This document shows positions 1 to 11,262 of a stretch of DNA of 64,000 nt, one piece after another (positions within the stretch are counted from its first letter, which is position 1; every line of letters starts with the position of its first letter). The stretch is from Hormiphora californensis (Eukaryota > Ctenophora > Tentaculata > Cydippida > Pleurobrachiidae): positions 3,299,561-3,363,560 of the forward strand of contig CM035359.1 of the NCBI GenBank assembly GCA_020137815.1. Reading direction: 5' to 3'. The position numbers and the translations under genes are program-made. Under the pieces are notes generated by a model. That model was not told where the DNA came from, did not search any database, and was given only the letters and a program-made list of their open reading frames with translations.

Positions 1-1074
1 TGTTGATTACCAACCCCCAGGACCCTAGCCGTTGGTGGTATCAATGTTGCTGATTTCTCGATTGCTGTGACTGACTTATGAATTTCCTTGAGAAGTTCAC
101 TATCCTCTCTAAAGAAGGCGCTGTCCAGAAACGTTTTCCATTCCCTGCTTGAGTTGCTCATCAATTCCTGCATGTTATTGGCTTCACAAATAAGTTTCGC
201 GATTTTTTCTTCCGTGCTTCGCAAGTCAATCTTCAGTCTGGACTCCAGCTCCTCCCACTTAGAAGTATCTATCTTAGCTTCAGGTGAGGATTTTGCTTCC
301 TGTGAGCTACACTTCCGGCAGGGTCCCTTTCCAGGTAGCAGTAAAGCAAGTTGCATCACCACTTCTTTAAGGTCTCTTATCTCCGATTTTAGCTCAATCA
401 TAGATTCCTCTGTCTTTTGAACTACCGTGGCATCACAGAGCGTAACGTGAGTATCACTGGCGATACATGGAATGGTAGGTAGGTAAGGTCCAAGAACCGG
501 TGAGATGGCTGCAGATTTTCGATTGGCTTGGGGATTCATCAAGGGGTCTTGCTGGGGTCTGAGTTCCTGATTATTCACTGGGTTTGGGTTCTCAGGGTTC
601 ACTGGGGAGACGATTGTTTCAGGCTTTCTACCATATATTTTTTGGGTCCGGCTGTTGGTGCTTCTGTCCTCATTAGGTTCCTCTGGAGGGGGTAGAACGG
701 TAATCTGGGGAGGTGGTAGGCTGAGAGCTCTGGGCGATTCTGGGCATAGGAGAGTTGGGATTTCTATAATAGCATCGGAATCACTCAGATTCCCTTCTGC
801 TTGGTAGTCGGCTGCTGCCTCCGTTAGTTCCGATTCAGACTCGCTGTAGATTCTAGCAGTTTCCACAGTGTTGATATCAGTTGGGGAGTGGGTTGAACTC
901 ATGACTATCATGCGACCTCCGTGGTGATTTTTGTCAGGATTCACTCGCCATGAGATGACGTCAGAGGTTGCCCCGTTGACAACTACCAGATCTCCCACCT
1001 TCATTTCATGTTTCACAGGGCTCTTGTTATTTTTCCGAATTCTTAGCGGTATCCCTTGACTTCCTACCGCTAGG
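1..1074 (-). CDS. Long open reading frame leaving the window, unknown product
   Basis: Reading the minus strand, one frame has no stop from about 1080 down to base 1, over 350 codons, and runs off the window, so the C-terminus is not seen. The 5' limit is unclear: the frame continues through the (GT)n tract, and a possible acceptor (TATGCCTAG) lies near 1075. The protein starts basic, with a VGDLVVV...W motif that loosely recalls the C-terminal end of retroelement integrases. An acidic Ser/Pro/Asn-rich linker follows, then a predicted coiled-coil stretch (EESMIELKSEIRDLKEVV) and a CxxC (CRKC). No family is recognised. The uninterrupted frame would suit a retroelement or a large exon. It does not splice in frame to the Cys-rich exons upstream through the acceptor I can see. 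Confidence 0.5.
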
Positions 1075-1096
1075 CATACAAAAATCAGGGTGGGGT

Positions 1097-1605
<509 letters not shown>

Positions 1606-1674
1606 GAACGTCTCCAAATTAGCGCGAATCAGTATCTGTAAAACATAGTGTAGTGTATTTCAATTATAACTTAC

Positions 1675-2401
1675 CGATGCAATTTTCTCCACGAGTTGTA
1701 TGCAGTAACCATGGTAACAGGTTATCTCATCACAGTTCATACACTCGCTACCCTCACAGGGCAAACACTCATCAGCACTTTGTTGTGTGTAGTTGCAATG
1801 TGTACACGATGAACCCTGGAATATAGGTGTGTGTATCAAAATGCGGAAGCATCAGATCCCTCGAATTACTCTACTATACTGGGCCTCCATTTACATAAAC
1901 ATTTCTTCAACCACAATACCCTAGGACCTGCTGATATCTAAGCGCACTGTGAAATCACAACGAGGTCTTCAGGCACCGACATACATACAGCAAAATCCTG
2001 TATGACGCTCGCCCTTCGGGCCGGCGTGAGAGCTGACAGACAAGGAACATGTCAAGTAAAAACTCACCATGCCCGGTGTGAGAGCTGACAGACAAGGAAC
2101 ACATGTCAAGTAAAAACTCACCATGCCCGGTGTGAGAGCTGACAGACAAGGAACATGTCAAGTAAAAACTCACCATGCACCAAAGATCATAGTCCACCGC
2201 GGGAACAGTACAGTTCGTGCTGTGTTTCTCACAATCAGTCGCTTTACACATGTCCTGTTCCGTTCTATTACACGTGGAAGACATGAGGATCTCATCACCT
2301 TCTATCTTGGACAGGATGGTGGGTGACCAGCCCTTTGGGACATGACCAAGACACTCCCATTCCCTGCACATAACTTGTCGTTCCGAGATAAAGGGGTGTT
2401 C
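1675..2401 (-). CDS. Cys-rich extracellular-type protein, two exons, partial
   Basis: Two minus-strand exons join in phase 0: 2174-2401 (acceptor CTCTCCCAG, donor CATG/GTGAGT) and 1675-1815 (acceptor TATTCCAG, donor ATCG/GTAAGT). Together they give about 123 residues with some 17 cysteines, in spacings such as CTHCNY, CLPCEGSECMNC and CYHGYC that resemble EGF-like or related disulfide-rich domains. The N-terminal exons, with any signal peptide, and the C-terminal exons were not found. No catalytic or named family motif is visible, so a secreted or receptor ectodomain is inference from cysteine content. The donor of the first exon lies in a three-copy tandem repeat described separately. Confidence 0.6.
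2026..2177. repeat. Three-copy ~52-bp tandem repeat spanning a 5' splice site
   Basis: The unit contains CATG/GTGAGTTTTTACTTGACA on the minus strand. The genuine exon end (TGG TGC ATG/GTGAGT) is the first copy; two further identical CATG/GTGAGT sites follow inside the intron at roughly 53-bp spacing. Confidence 0.9.
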
Positions 2402-2642
2402 CTGGGAGAGGGTGGGATGGTAATATAGAATCATTAACTGAGTAAGTTGCTGGAGCGGTTTCCCAAAACAGATATTAAAATGCTAGTGCATGAATGGTGT
2501 TTGTTGGTTTGTTTGACAAAGTGATCTGGCGATAATATTCAAGGTTGACCAAAAAAAAGGAAAAACTCATTTCTGATTCCAATAAAATCATTTTAACAAT
2601 GCAGATAATATAAATTGAATTGGTACTTTCTATCAGTACAGT

Positions 2643-3911
2643 TTAGCACATGTGCTCGTGTCGGCAGACTCCATCATCGCACCTCACAGTTCCACTAGCA
2701 CACTCCCCATCATCATCACCATCTCCTCCCTCATCTGGGGTGCAGAGTCCACAGTACTTCATACAGTAGTCCTCGGCAAACCAAGTATAATCACAGTACT
2801 CGGCATCATCGTAACTTTCGCAGAAGTCGTCGTCGACCGAGTTCTCGCAGGGCACCGCTATATCTTCACTGTTGGTCTTAAGGGGATCGTAACTAGTTGC
2901 GGTGTCCGCAGGAGACGTATCTGACACTCCCGTGGCAGTCAGGTCAGCGTAGCTAACGTAATTCCATAGTCGGCAGTTGTGATGGTTTCGGGTCATTTTG
3001 ACAAATCCTCCGTCACCCCATGCGGTTCCCCAGGAATTCTTCACCACAACATAGTCGGGAGTGTAACCCACTCCAGTGACGGCGTGGTTGGCACTTCCGC
3101 TGCAGGATGTGTCCTTGAGGACTCCGCTGGAGTAGGACTGGAATCGGGTAGTAACCTCAATGGCCATGGAAACGGATCCTTCAGCCAGTGCGGCAATACA
3201 CGCAGTTTCTCCATAACCCACCGAGGTGAATCCTGAGATCTTGGCAGCGACGAGGGCGTTAGGTTTAGAACCAACCGAGCATCCCCCATCTGAAGCAGCG
3301 TAGGGGTAGTCAGAGGTAGCAGCTAGCCTTCCGTTTCCTGCAGAGTGAGTGTAGCAGTGATCTGGCCATCCTCCATTACAACCATCTTTCTGTCCCTCAT
3401 ACACGCAGTCTAGGTACTCCTGCTCGGCGAAGTTCCTGAGGACACCACTCTTAATGGCGTACCTGGTCTCCAACCCTCCCACCGCTCCAAAAGTCCAGCA
3501 AGATCCACAGGAACCCTGGTTCTTCACAGCAGTCACCTTACCCTCGTTCATCCAGAGTTTCTGTTCAGGAACAACAGCCCTTCGGCTCCTCAGGTCGGGC
3601 AGGTTGGGAGAGTGTCCGGTGGCGTTTAGTCCCAGGTAGGACTGCTTCTCGGCCTGAGTCATCGTGGAGAACATGTTGAGTGCGAAGTGGGCGGTCTCTC
3701 CCTCGACATCGTTCTCACTGGCAACATAATGGGCATTCAGTTTGAAGATCCTGAACCTCATCCCTTCCTCGGCAGAGCTAAACTGGAGATGTTGCTCTCC
3801 CTTGAACTTCTTGTAGAGCTCCAGGGTCTTGGTGGGACTTTGCAGGATAACCTTGAGTCCATCATCCTTAGCGGAGGCCAGGGCGAACAGTAGAACGATT
3901 AGAAACTTCAT
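2643..3911 (-). CDS. Papain-family (C1A) cysteine protease with C-terminal ShKT domain
   Basis: An intronless 422-residue preproprotein. Residues 1-14 are a signal peptide (MKFLIVLLFALASA). An I29-type inhibitory prodomain spans about 30-95, and a basic stretch RSRR ends at 111 just before the mature enzyme. Catalytic residues are visible: oxyanion Q132 and nucleophile C138 in QGSCGSCW, H276 in NHAVTG, N292 in KNSWGTAWG. It has the usual cathepsin L/papain order and length up to about residue 325. Beyond that is an extension not found in ordinary cathepsins: a six-cysteine ShKT domain (C355, C364, C373, C383, C387, C390), an acidic GGDGDDDG linker and a short CxxGxxxCxxGxC tail. It is expected to be secreted or lysosomal, with peptidase activity; ShKT tails are found on secreted proteases of cnidarians and nematodes. 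A TATA box lies 40 bp upstream. Confidence 0.95.
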   Translation of the reverse strand: MKFLIVLLFALASAKDDGLKVILQSPTKTLELYKKFKGEQHLQFSSAEEGMRFRIFKLNAHYVASENDVEGETAHFALNMFSTMTQAEKQSYLGLNATGHSPNLPDLRSRRAVVPEQKLWMNEGKVTAVKNQGSCGSCWTFGAVGGLETRYAIKSGVLRNFAEQEYLDCVYEGQKDGCNGGWPDHCYTHSAGNGRLAATSDYPYAASDGGCSVGSKPNALVAAKISGFTSVGYGETACIAALAEGSVSMAIEVTTRFQSYSSGVLKDTSCSGSANHAVTGVGYTPDYVVVKNSWGTAWGDGGFVKMTRNHHNCRLWNYVSYADLTATGVSDTSPADTATSYDPLKTNSEDIAVPCENSVDDDFCESYDDAEYCDYTWFAEDYCMKYCGLCTPDEGGDGDDDGECASGTVRCDDGVCRHEHMC

Positions 3912-3950
3912 GTTGATGATTTGTATTGTTGAGTGATGGGAAACTCTAGG

Positions 3951-3958
3951 CTTTTATA
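3951..3958 (-). promoter_or_regulatory. TATA box of the cathepsin gene
   Basis: TATAAAAG on the minus strand, 40 bp before the ATG at 3911. A start site about 30 bp downstream would give a 5' UTR of only 10-20 nt. Confidence 0.75.
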
Positions 3959-4617
3959 GTACCAGTACGGGCTGTGCCAGCTGCAGCACGAGGAAGCAAT
4001 CTAGTAGAAATGCTAATTCTACTATTATAATTATGCACGTTTATCACAACTCGAGACCCATCCTGAAAAGAAGGCCCCCGTGGCCCGTGTCACACCATGC
4101 ATTGTTCGGGAGGCGGTGTGAGAGAGATTATGAACATGACAAAGGGGCCTAATGAAATCCTGGAAACCCCTACTTTTTTGTTTTATAGTTTTTACAATAA
4201 AAACATTGCCCTGCTAAGAAACCTTCACATTTTATCAAAATTAGTCTCTCTTTGTTTTATTAATCCACGTCTGTTGTTGAAGTATTATGTGTTTATTGAA
4301 CAATATAGGTGTGGATTTGTAGCACATTATATATGCGAGAATTATGAAGCACTACTTTTATATTGAATGATTGTGTGATCCAAGGACCGCAAGTACAGAC
4401 GAGAGATGTGTACTAGACATTGTTCTCCCAAGAAAGTGTTAACAGGCAAGTTGCCAAACTGTGGAGTCTTAACAGCTCTATACTGGACAGTGGACACAGC
4501 AAAAATATTACCTCGCAGTACCTCGCAGTAGGATAAGATCGCCCCAGGGTACAATGTACCCTGGGGGCTGGGGCGAACTTAGTCATGTACCCGGAACATG
4601 AATGGCACGTTACTTAC
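3959..4617. other. Intergenic stretch, no supported gene
   Basis: It separates the cathepsin promoter from the last recognisable exon of the glutamate-receptor-like gene. A possible short exon at 4512-4560 (acceptor GCCCCCAG, donor GCGAG/GTAATA) has no receptor similarity I recognise. Its donor is duplicated as GCGAGGTACTGCGAGGTAA. No ion-channel transmembrane or ligand-core exon is seen here. Confidence 0.5.
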
Positions 4618-7600
4618 CACATTAATTCCCAGCGTTAGCATTCTCCCTTTTAGGTTCTTGGGTTTATACTCTGGCTTCCTCTTAGCTCCCCCCATGAAGA
4701 TAACTCGAGAACAGTTCAGGTCCTGGCACCTCATCTGGTCTAAACCAGGCTCAAATGTTGCCACCTATTATATGGGGGAAATGTATCGCGTGAGAAATTC
4801 AGGAAACGCGTGAGTCACGTGGTTATAAGATCGCGTGATTCGGTTACCATGGTAACGCGTTACTACCACTCTAATTGTTACCACGGTAACGCGTTACTAC
4901 CACTCTAATTGTTACCACGGTAACGCGTTACTACCACTCTAATTGTTACCACGGTAACGCGTTACTACTACTCTCATTGTTACTATGGTAACTCGTTACC
5001 TCCTACCACAATCATTGTTTCCATGGTAACTGATCGTTACCTCTTTAAAAGTGCTGTCCTCCTGAAAGTTCATGATAGCGAATTTGAAGTTCTGAGACTC
5101 CCCTGTGTTGTTGAACGTGTACCGTCTACTAGCACCATTATAGTCAACCTGGGGGGGGGAGGGTAAAACAGGGGGTCAGGAAGAGAAAGAGAGAAGCTCG
5201 GGATTTTCAAAGAAGACGATTGTCTTCTTCTCTGATTCAGAGACAGGTTTAGAGAATGAAAGTTGTGCTTATCCTGCCTTCAGTCTTCACTCTTGATCTC
5301 TCTTTTCCTTCCTATCCTAGATATCTATACCACTGTATACCTTGGTAAGATTCGCGAAGAGATCTCGTCCAAAAGGCCAATATTGGGCATCCTTGTCCCC
5401 GAATGTAGATGTGCCATCCCTATTGCACCGTGTGTTCATACACGAAATCTTCATCTCAGTCAATCCTAGTCCCTGGGAAAAAACTTTTCACCGTCCAGCT
5501 ACCACATATGGTCATTGCTTTGCCGAGGTATCATACATGGATACATAATAGCAAACTTCATAGTCTAAACCTCAATCCATTAATCCTAACCGCGGCTTAA
5601 CACAAACCTGCTCAAGATATGCATTTAGAGCATGCGCGAAAATGAAAACTGAATCATAAACCATGGTTGCGAAGGCGTTTTGTTTTAGATCGTAGTTATC
5701 CAATGAACCTGGGCCCTGGAAAAAAGCGTGTGTTTATCGAGAAATAAACAAATGTGTGTGAGAGATATTGCATGATACTATCATTGATAGCCATTATTAT
5801 AACAGGATTCACCTAGGCAGTCTGAATTATCTTTTGGGATGGGAAACGCGCCCTGCAGCTGCGGCCCAGTGCAGCTGTACTTATAGGATTAGGGATTAGG
5901 GATATCTCTCGGGATTATAATATACCTTGAATCTCCTCTCATATTCCACGACATAATAATGGTACATATTATCAACATCATTCCTAAAACTGGGCAGAGT
6001 GCCAAGAATTCCATTCCAGTTGGTTTTCGATACTTTCCTCTCCGTGAACTCTTCTTGGTTTCCCACCACCGCATCCGTAACAATCCACATATAACCGTCA
6101 TCCAGCAACCCCTTTCTGAAATTAGGGATCAAGTGGGTCATCTAGCAACCCTTTTCTGAAATTAGGGATCAAGTTGGTCATCTAGCAACCCTTTTCTGAA
6201 ATTAGGGATCAAGTTGGTCATCTAGCAACCCCTTTCTGAAATTAGGGATCAACTTGGTCATCCAGCAACCCCTTTCTGAAATTAGTGATCAAGTTGGTCA
6301 TCCAGCAACCCTTTTCTGAAATTAGGGATCAAGTGGGTCATCCAGCAACCCCTTTCTGAAATTAGGGATCAAGTTGGTCATCCAGCAACCCCTTTCTGAA
6401 ATTAGGGATCAAGTGGGTCATCCAGCAACCCCTTTCTGAAATTAGGGATCAATTGGGTCATCCAGCAACCCCTTTCTGAAATTAGGGATCAAGTGGGTCA
6501 TCCAGCAACCCCTTTCTGAAATTAGGGATCAAGTGGGTCATCCAGCAACCCCTTTCTGAAATTAGGGATCAAGTTGGTCATCCAGCAACCCCTTTCTGAA
6601 ATTAGGGATCAAGTGGGTCATCCAGCAACCCCTTTCTGAAATTAGGGATCAAGTTGGTCATCCAGCAACCCCTTTCTGAAATTAGGGATCAAGTGGGTCA
6701 TCCAGCAACCCCTTTCTGAAATTAGGGATCAAGTTGGTCAACGTTGGATACCATTGCCACCTTTTCTCGATACATTTCAGCTCGATTTCGATTTCACTAA
6801 GTTATAGTCTACCTTTTCAATAACTGTTCGACCCCGTTCCAGAACTTACTCTTCAGCGAATTTCAGTACTCGTCTAGCGACTCCAGCCTGACAGTTCAAA
6901 ATGATTATCCTTGCCTCAGATTTCTTGATAACTGCTAACTCTTCACTGAAATTAGACATCATATATTTTCCTTGGGAAGTTCCAAATTGGAACCCTAACA
7001 ACAGCATGTTAACTTATGGCCATATAGGTTAATATGCTATTGTTATAGGGTTCCAAAGGACTTTCAGTGGGGGGGGGGGTCGAGAAAATCATTTAAGGGA
7101 GAAATGATTTAAATGAGCTGGGAAATATACGATTTTGGATGATATCAACATTGAAAACAGGAACCGACCGACACAAGTAAACAACCAATCAGAACTCGTT
7201 ATTTAGGTCATGTGACTGGTTATCAGCCAATCAGGGACCAGTATTTCCTGATTCGGTCGGTTAACCTGCTTGAAAACAAACCTGACGTCCATTTGGCTGA
7301 TATCTTTGGGCACATTAAAATGTTGGGTGTTGTGAATTTTCCAGTTGTTATCTGATGCAATCTGCTGCAACTTTAACATTCCGTTTATACCTGCACATGA
7401 AGTAATATTGAGTACAATCTATAAAATTCGAGGGTTTTAATAAATGAAAATCTCCCAACTCGAATCGGGGAGAGGCTATAGAGCCTTTCTCCGATCAGTT
7501 CCCAACTCGAATTGGGAAAGTCCATGCCATGTCTTTTCTGCGATTAGTTAACTCACCATAACTATCGTAACTTGTCAATATTGAGAAGTAAATCCATTCG

Positions 7601-9636
7601 TAGTAGTTGAGTATGGAGGCAATCGCTGCTGACTGGTACTTGTCTGAATTCAGGGGAGGGAGATTAAAGAAGGTGGACACGGTAAATTAGGCAAAGTTAG
7701 GTAAATTAGCTGGAAGTATCAACTTCCAGGCAAAAAAAGGTTATTTTCTGCAGAAAAGAATGTCGACACTCTTTTGTTTATAGTTTCTTCCAGGAACCGA
7801 CCGAATCAGGAAATACTGGTCCCTGATTGGCTGATAACCAGTCACGTGACCTAAATAACGAGTTCTGATTGGTTGTTTACTTGTTTCGGTCGGTTCCTGA
7901 ATTCTACCTGTGGGTGGCATCTGAAGGAGTAGCGGTCTGAATGAGGGGTTTATAAGAAATGGATCGGAGGCAGTAGGTGCTATGACAGGAACCCCATAAC
8001 TGTTAGCCATGTCAGCCACCGTTGACACAAGATTTGAGGGTCCCGGGAATATGATCACACTGACTCCCTTCTCCAGCAGGGCACAAGCTGAAATATAATT
8101 TGAGGAATTTTGAAATGTGCAGCACTAATTAGAGATAGTGCAATGATGAGAGGTGTCAGAAATTTCAAAGATGTAGGCTATTTTCGTTGTTCAGCAAAAG
8201 AATTTTAAAGACGGACCCCGATTAACCGGGATACTCGGGGAAAGCGTTTTCCCGGTAGATTTAGTCGGGGTTCCGGTAAATTAGGGTTCGACTGTATATC
8301 CAATTAATATGTCGTGATTACTGTTTAATAGCCCAACTGGTCATTCCGAAAAATCAGATACAAACACATTAATGTGCCGCACTGTATATGAGTTACTCCA
8401 ACCCAACTCGGATCAACTGCACGAAATCAGTGATGGCACCTCGTACCGTTGAACGGTCGATTGATTCAATAACCTGTTGTTCAGGCTTGATCAATATCAT
8501 GTGTGTGGGTGATGTGTGTGTGTGATGTCCCTGCAGCATAGTGCATAATACTACGGTTAATGTAGTACATTATCATGATATGTGAGCGCTGCAGATAACA
8601 TGTGCCCTGTTTAATACGCCTAACTGGTTAGAAAGCAAGAACCCTGTTTAAACACAAGGATTGTTGCTGTTCGAGATATCCGATATAAAGATAGTGCTAA
8701 TACATCAGTACTGTGGGAATATGATATGCGCCTAGATATATCGAATTCAGTGGATCGCTTGGTTACTTCCTTCGTTAAACAAGCATTGAAACTGGAGGGT
8801 TGGAGTAACTCATATACAGTGCGGCACATTAATGTGTTTGTATCTGATTTTTCGGAATGACCAGTTGGGCTATTAAACAGTAATCACGACATATTAATTG
8901 AATTCGTGATCCTCGGATCAACTGCACGAAATCAGTGATGGCACCTCGTACCGTTGAACGGTCGATTGATTCAATAACCTGTTGTTCAGGCTTGATCAAT
9001 ATCATGTGTGTGGGTGATGTGTGTGTGTGATGTCCCTGCAGCATAGTGCATAATACTACGGTTAATGTAGTACATTATCACGACTGTATATCGATCAGTT
9101 AAATCTGCCTGTAAGTCTTACCTTCCTGCACGGCTTCCCGGGGTGAGTTCCCAATGCTCCTATTAACAATCTCAATGTAGGTCCACCTCAAGAGAGCATT
9201 CTTCATCTCCCGGATCTGGTCCCGGGCCATGTTGGCCACATTTAGATACAACTGTTCTCTCTCATCATTCACCAGGATCAGCCCTGTTGGACGTTGTAAC
9301 TTAGTCTTGTTGTTTTGCTCGACCCTATTTCCCAGCGCCCCGGGTTACGGTTAGAACATAACAAATAATTGAGGTAGCAATTGTTTTAATATAGAGGGTA
9401 TAATTGCGAAGAGAGTGGGGAGTTGAGAAATGACTGAGCTGAAAATTATTCTGTCTTAGGCACGTGTGCTGACCCCAACTCCAAAGAACAATGAAATTAT
9501 ACCAAAGTGACCGACTCTAAATCAACTTACCAACATGGACTCTGTTGGGTGAGGCGGTGTTGGAGTATGCTGCCTGTTGGATGAGAGGTTGAATGAGGGA
9601 GAATAATAGGAGTTTCTGAATTATGCTTCGAGCCAT
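4618..9636 (-). CDS. Ionotropic glutamate receptor-like amino-terminal domain gene, no channel exons
   Basis: Eleven phase-consistent exons: 9531-9636, 9122-9283, 7908-8087, 7557-7643, 7282-7390, 6850-6945, 5926-6115, 5608-5715, 5341-5472, 5041-5148, 4618-4764 (475 codons). The first holds the ATG and a hydrophobic signal-like leader (QKLLLFSLIQPLI). The rest is a periplasmic-binding-fold ligand domain: VSVIIFPGPSNLVSTVA, GVPVIAPTASDPF, MPPTDKYQSAAIASIL, SILTSYDSYG and FATMVYDSVFIFAHAL all fit the ANF-receptor/iGluR ATD pattern. The final exon ends with LKGRMLTLGIN, resembling the start of the iGluR S1 lobe. No M1-M3 pore, SYTANLAAF-type motif, S2 lobe or 7TM region is found before the cathepsin gene 700 bp further on. 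It could encode a soluble ligand domain, be a truncated paralogue, or have lost exons to rearrangement. A class C GPCR is less likely because no Cys-rich linker follows the domain. Confidence 0.75.
4842..5035. repeat. ~35-bp minisatellite of palindromic GTTACCAYGGTAAC units
   Basis: About four full copies of a unit GTTACCACGGTAACGCGTTA plus a spacer ACTACCACTCTAATT, then two diverged copies. It lies in the intron just after the exon 10 donor of the glutamate-receptor-like gene. Each unit carries a near-perfect 14-bp palindrome resembling an RFX X-box. Confidence 0.9.
6101..6740. repeat. 40-bp minisatellite, 16 copies, containing a 3' splice site
   Basis: Sixteen units of exactly 40 bp with few substitutions. 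Read on the minus strand each unit is TGATCCCTAATTTCAG followed by AAAGGGGTTGCTGGATGACC, that is, the complete acceptor and first 19 exon bases of exon 7 of the glutamate-receptor-like gene. The true exon (5926-6115) overlaps the lowest-coordinate unit. Confidence 0.97.
7158..7268. mobile_element. 111-bp MITE, CAGGAACCGACCGA termini, copy 1
   Basis: Terminal inverted repeats CAGGAACCGACCGA / TCGGTCGGTTAACCTG. The core is shared with 7791-7899 (opposite orientation) and 55617-55725. It lies in an intron of the glutamate-receptor-like gene. Confidence 0.85.
7791..7899. mobile_element. 109-bp MITE, CAGGAACCGACCGA termini, copy 2
   Basis: Perfect 14-bp TIRs (CAGGAACCGACCGA and its complement). 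It sits only 8 bp inside the intron after the exon 3 donor of the glutamate-receptor-like gene. Near-identical to the copies at 7158 and 55617. Confidence 0.9.
8210..8294. mobile_element. Short pogo/Tc1-type MITE (GGACCCCGATT...)
   Basis: Degenerate copy of the CAGTCGGACCCCGATTTACC family seen at five other places in this window. The right end reads GGTTCGACTGTA. Confidence 0.7.
8293..9084. repeat. Rearranged repeat block in intron 2 of the glutamate-receptor-like gene
   Basis: A 168-bp segment (8409-8576) is repeated almost identically in direct orientation at 8917-9084. The flanking segment 8313-8406 reappears inverted at 8816-8898. The arrangement looks like a foldback element duplicated with part of its flank. 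Confidence 0.85.
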
Positions 9637-10456
9637 TCCATTCGCGGAGGTGTTAGTAGTAGAGAGACATCATGGAGTAGTTGTTCAGCTGGATACCAGG
9701 TGTGTTGCAATTTGACTAGGTATAATAATATCCTGTGGTAATGTTAATATGTATAACAAAGTTGTGTCATCATGACTATGAATGAGGCACTCGTAGTCAA
9801 GAATCCGAACGGCGAACGTCACAATGACAACTTTGTCATTCAATGAGGCACTGAGTATTTAAATTGTATGTACCGGTCAGGAACAAAATGGTACGAGAAA
9901 AAAGAGAGAAAAAAGGATATACATGCTACTAGTTATACTTATAATGCTTATACATTTAAATATTTGATCAGCGGAACTGATTTTGAAATATGTGGGATAT
10001 GTGGTACAAGCACAAGGAGTGCACACAACACTACAGGACAGAGCTTAGGAGGAAGTAGTGTACCGCCGAATTAAGAAAACGGTGGAGAAAAGAGAGAGAG
10101 AAAGAGAGAGAAAGAGAAGAAACTGAGAAGCTTGATTGGGTGAATTGTATGCCATGCAGTACACGAAATACGTGGACACGTACTGTAGAGAATTTTAAGT
10201 GGGTAATGCGATGCTGCATGTTCTGCAGCGTAGCACAAAAGTAGGGCTTTTATAGGGCGTGAAGACCTGGTTCAGGATAACTACATCTGACGACTGACGA
10301 AAAGGAAAAATTTGTTCCCTAGATTATATAGTCAGGCAACTGCATCAGTGCTGTGTAATAAGTGAGATATGAGAGAAATCCCGGAAGGGCAACTTCAGGG
10401 TGGCATTCAGAGATGCGGTACATGTAAATTTAAAGAGCTGTATGTAAAATACGGAC
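9637..10456. other. 5' flank of the glutamate-receptor-like gene, no supported gene
   Basis: AT-rich intergenic DNA. A 27-bp duplicated phrase around AATGAGGCACTGAG occurs near 9781 and 9841. No exon with family similarity on either strand. Confidence 0.5.
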
Positions 10457-11006
10457 ATGAGTGATAGAGAGACAGAGAGACAGAGAAAGACAGAGAGACA
10501 GAGAGAGACAGAGGGACAGAGAGACAGAGAGGCAGAGAGACAGAGAGGCAGAGAGACAGAGACAGAAAGACAGAGAGACAGAGGGACAAAGGGACAGAGG
10601 GACAGAGAGACAGAGGGACAGAGAGACAGAGAGACAGAGAGACAGAGAGACAGAGAGACAGAGAGACAGAGAGACGGAGAGACAGGGAGACAGAGAGACA
10701 GAGAGACAGAGAGACAGAGAGACAGATCAGAGACAGAGAGACAGAGAGACAGAGGGACAGAGAGACAGAGAGACAGAGAGACAGAGAGACAGAGACAGAG
10801 ACAGAGACAGAGACAGAGACAGAGACAGAGACAGAGACAGAGACAGAGACAGAGACAGAGACAGAGACAGAGACAGAGACAGAGACAGAGACAGAGACAG
10901 AGACAGAGACAGAGACAGAGACAGAGACAGAGACAGAGACAGAGACAGAGACAGAGACAGAGACAGAGACAGAGACAGAGACAGAGACAGAGACAGAGAC
11001 AGAGAT
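10457..11006. repeat. (GACAGA)n microsatellite, ~550 bp
   Basis: Irregular GAGACAGAG repeats to about 10790, then almost pure (GAGACA)n to 11006. Shorter tracts of the same repeat lie at 13821-13876 and 16201-16240, at the boundaries of the tandem F-box duplication, and at 24115-24460. Confidence 0.97.
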
Positions 11007-11200
11007 AGTCTGGCCAGACAGTCTGACAGAAAAGTTGCGCGGATGGGGTCGGCTGGTCGGCCAGAAAGCGTGAAACTAAATGTCTGCGCCGCGCGGACAA
11101 CAAAGAAAGTCGCTGCAGTTTTGCCGCAGTTTCACTGCAATTTGTGCCGCGCAAAAAAAACGCGCGGCGTACCAATTTTTTTACCAACTTTTTTATATAT
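11007..11200. repeat. Module following each GACAGA tract, copy 1 of 3
   Basis: Sequence beginning AGTCTGGCCAGACAGTCT and including GTCGGCTGGTCGGCCAGAAA recurs at 13879-14110 and 16246-16440 as part of the tandem duplication. No coding capacity recognised. Confidence 0.85.
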
Positions 11201-11262
11201 TAACAACTTTTTTAAGACTTTTTTGAAACTTTTGTCTTTTTTATTTCAATTTTCAAACTTTT

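Noticed and set aside
6101-6740. Regular 40-bp array as a CRISPR
   Set aside because: There are no unique spacers, the DNA is eukaryotic, and the unit is a splice junction of the local gene.
4618-9636. Class C GPCR (mGluR or GABA-B) identity
   Set aside because: No Cys-rich linker or seven-helix exons follow, and the last exon resembles the start of the iGluR S1 lobe.
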